Positions 6,600 to 6,632 of a DNA stretch of 6,632 nt are shown here, in pieces (within the stretch, counting starts at the first letter, position 1; each line of letters opens with the position of its first letter). The notes under the pieces were generated by a model. It did not search any database. It had not been told where the DNA came from and was given only the letters and a program-made list of their open reading frames with translations. Both the position numbers and the translations under genes were made by a program. This DNA comes from JAIEPT01 sp038217425 (GTDB lineage: Bacteria; Planctomycetota; Planctomycetia; Gemmatales; Gemmataceae): the NCBI GenBank assembly GCA_038217425.1, contig JBBQPM010000285.1, positions 1-6,632 on the forward strand. The letters are read 5' to 3'.

Positions 6600-6624
6600 C
6601 GCCGCGGGGGGGCGCCCCGCGGCG
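6600..6624 (+). terminator. GC-rich hairpin downstream of the SDR gene
   Basis: A 10-bp perfect stem, CGCCGCGGGG (6600-6609) with CCCCGCGGCG (6615-6624), and a five-base loop lies 19 bases after the SDR stop. It is preceded by AAAATCAGCA (6590-6599). In a symmetric bidirectional terminator the right arm would continue into the complement TGCTGATTTT, supplying the T run. Instead the sequence becomes a G run to the window end. The hairpin is seen directly; the terminator role and the missing right flank are inferred. Confidence 0.5.
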
Positions 6625-6632
6625 GGGGGGGG

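Overview
The window looks like a chromosomal segment of a planctomycete, probably in the Gemmatales/Pirellulales range. The evidence is the combination typical of that phylum: an ECF sigma factor followed by a large membrane Ser/Thr kinase carrying zinc-binding N-terminal modules and concanavalin-like (LamG) outer domains. GC-rich coding sequence and weak Shine-Dalgarno use also fit. The assignment rests on family recognition, not on a database search.

Layout. The left half (122-3603) is on the minus strand: an ECF sigma factor (3040-3603), then 86 bases downstream a 943-residue multidomain kinase (122-2953). The kinase has a zf-HC2-like finger, a four-Cys zinc ribbon, a complete kinase domain, one membrane segment and a LamG-type domain. 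A second LamG-type domain breaks off about half way. The kinase domain also carries a 26-residue insert encoded by a GGATGAA-type repeat.

The middle (3604-5320) is gene-poor. It holds the sigma-factor leader, a decayed GNAT acetyltransferase on the plus strand (about 3854-4166), and a small STAS-like protein (4398-4775). An open minus-strand frame at 4920-5207 has coding-like codon composition but no recognised product. This stretch reads as an accessory region in decay between two conserved blocks.

The right end (5321-6580, plus strand) is a compact pair: a five-helix membrane protein of unknown function, then 33 bases later a classical SDR oxidoreductase. Both have good ribosome binding sites and are probably co-transcribed. 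A GC-rich hairpin follows the SDR. The window then ends in a run of nine G, which looks like the edge of an assembled contig rather than natural sequence.

Functionally, the sigma factor and kinase probably form one signalling unit: an external or periplasmic signal read by the LamG-type part, a cytoplasmic kinase, and a zinc-finger module of the anti-sigma type that could contact the sigma factor. No link between that unit and the right-hand pair is visible. I saw no rRNA, tRNA, CRISPR array or insertion sequence. I did not find a convincing new multi-gene system. The most unusual items are the repeat-derived insert in the kinase, the cut-short second LamG domain and the newly recognised acetyltransferase pseudogene.
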